In this document: in pieces, positions 12,461-13,253 of the stretch
Position numbering within the stretch: position 1 is the stretch's first letter
Layout: each line of letters begins with the position of its first letter
NCBI GenBank assembly: GCA_003265885.1
Contig: QFBQ01000038.1
Coordinates: 1 to 13,253 of the forward strand
Length of the DNA: 13,253 nucleotides
From: Candidatus Marinamargulisbacteria bacterium SCGC AG-343-D04
Lineage (GTDB): Bacteria; Margulisbacteria; Marinamargulisbacteria; GCA-2716485; GCA-002719695
Reading direction: 5' to 3'
The notes under the pieces: generated by a model
What the model was told of the DNA's origin: nothing
What the model saw: only the letters and a program-made list of their open reading frames with translations
Databases searched by the model: none
Translations under genes and position numbers: made by a program

Positions 12461-13253
12461 TAAGAACATCATCAGTAAGAGAAGCCCCTTTTTTTATTAA
12501 CGCATTCATCGCTTCTACATTTCTACATCTAATAGCAAACCCTAAAGCTGTGTCTTCAATAACTGCTCCATCAGGTTTTGTTTGAGTAACCGCAACATCA
12601 TCAAGAGAAGCCCCTTTTTCTAATAACGCATTAATAACATCTACCTTTCCTAATCCAACAGCAAGCCCTAAAGCTGTTGCTTTAGTAACTGTTCCATCAG
12701 GGTCTGTTTGGGTCCGTACAACATCAATAGGAGAAGCTCCGTTTTCTATTAATTCTCTAATTTTCGCTATATCTTGGTCATTTATTGCATCAAACAACTG
12801 ACAATTGTTGACCTTGCAAACCCCAAGCCTTTCTGGATTTAGAGTTCTATAAATTCGAGTATTGTCATCAGCATCAACTCTTAACTCATTTGACGAATCA
12901 TCGTATGTGATAGTTACTGGCTCCTCATTCATTGTGTAATGATCAGCTGTTCGTGAAAATTCATCAAATGGTATCCGTGTTACAGGACAGCGCTTATCAA
13001 GATTAAAAGACCTAAGCAGAGTCTCTACTTTAACATATTCAAAACTGCCCTCACCCCCTGTTCTTACTTTAACAACACCTCTATTTTGAGGATTAACTTT
13101 TTCACAACTAAACCTGCAGGATGGAAAAGAAGCAATGAGTTTCCGTGTTTGATATCCTCTAAAACACCTCTGAATTACCTGTGCTGCTTCTATCTCTTCT
13201 TGAATCTTATTTGAGTAAAAATGGATAGTAGGGTTGGCAGGAGAGGTTGTAGG
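12327..13253 (-). CDS. IQ motif / U-box-like / ankyrin-repeat protein, 5' end off window
   Basis: The frame is open from the window edge to the TAA at 12329-12327: 308 residues are visible and the start lies beyond 13253. The ATG at 12932 is internal; coding-quality sequence and domains lie upstream of it and no ribosome binding site precedes it. Numbering from the edge, residues 27-40 (IQRCFRGYQTRKLI) fit the calmodulin-binding IQ pattern IQxxxRGxxxR exactly. Residues 46-96 resemble a U-box: CRFSCEKVNP, then GVVKV-TGGEGSFEYVKVETLL, then CPVTRIPF. Four ankyrin units of 42 residues follow from about 150 to 300, with TALGLAV-type starts. Known U-box proteins are E3 ubiquitin ligases, so a host-targeted effector is likely. 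The protein ends abruptly at RESICTVL because of an out-of-frame duplication; the lost end is at 12088-12333. Confidence 0.75.
   Translation of the reverse strand, partial: PTTSPANPTIHFYSNKIQEEIEAAQVIQRCFRGYQTRKLIASFPSCRFSCEKVNPQNRGVVKVRTGGEGSFEYVKVETLLRSFNLDKRCPVTRIPFDEFSRTADHYTMNEEPVTITYDDSSNELRVDADDNTRIYRTLNPERLGVCKVNNCQLFDAINDQDIAKIRELIENGASPIDVVRTQTDPDGTVTKATALGLAVGLGKVDVINALLEKGASLDDVAVTQTKPDGAVIEDTALGFAIRCRNVEAMNALIKKGASLTDDVLTQTNPDGAVIKETALELAIRIRNEDVINFLRAEISSRESICTVL

Noticed and set aside
12932..12932. ATG at 12932 as the start of the right-hand ankyrin gene
   Set aside because: The same frame is open for another 107 codons to the window edge with IQ and U-box-like motifs, and no ribosome binding site precedes this ATG.
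1..13253. tRNA, rRNA or insertion sequence
   Set aside because: I saw no cloverleaf-like sequence with conserved arms, no rRNA motif, no transposase motif and no terminal inverted repeats with target duplications.

Overview
The window is AT-rich, gene-dense bacterial DNA. The stand-alone LAB_N protein, linked elsewhere to lipid A metabolism, points to a Gram-negative cell. Two ankyrin-repeat genes, one carrying an IQ motif and a U-box-like domain, point to an obligate or facultative intracellular (amoeba- or arthropod-associated) lifestyle. Candidate groups are environmental Chlamydiae, Legionellales or Rickettsiella-like gammaproteobacteria, endosymbiotic alphaproteobacteria and Amoebophilus-like Bacteroidota. 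I cannot choose between them from sequence alone.

Layout. Bases 1-517 hold no intact gene but carry a decayed fragment of a UMF1-family transporter gene. A small unknown gene with a 105-bp tandem repeat (518-898) and an intact UMF1-type MFS transporter (970-2205) follow on the plus strand. On the minus strand lie a four-helix membrane protein (2301-2642) and, just downstream of it, a possible 53-residue membrane peptide. A divergent regulatory region leads into a 7Fe-type ferredoxin (2956-3273), which converges with a hemerythrin-like protein (3283-3861). A small CxxCx3CxxC protein (4047-4283) and a possible poly-G-containing short ORF (4292-4450) follow. A 637-residue ankyrin protein (4436-6349, minus) has its own promoter.

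The centre is metabolic. fbp and galE overlap by four bases on the minus strand. Divergent from them is a LAB_N protein, and both divergent genes look leaderless. Next is a three-gene minus-strand run, probably an operon: an unknown helical protein, an HTTM-DCC fusion and an EamA permease.

The right edge is the 3' part of a gene coding, in order, for a near-perfect calmodulin-type IQ motif, a U-box-like segment and four long ankyrin repeats. The open frame runs past the right edge of the window, so the ATG at 12932 is internal. The gene ends by a frame break inside a tandem duplication. The detached downstream frame (12088-12333) still encodes a fifth repeat and a C-terminal membrane segment.

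The most notable biology is this IQ / U-box-like / ankyrin protein with a lost membrane anchor, which looks like a host-directed effector with possible E3 ubiquitin ligase activity. Its unusual 42-residue ankyrin repeats are shared, almost base for base in places, with the other ankyrin gene 6 kb away.
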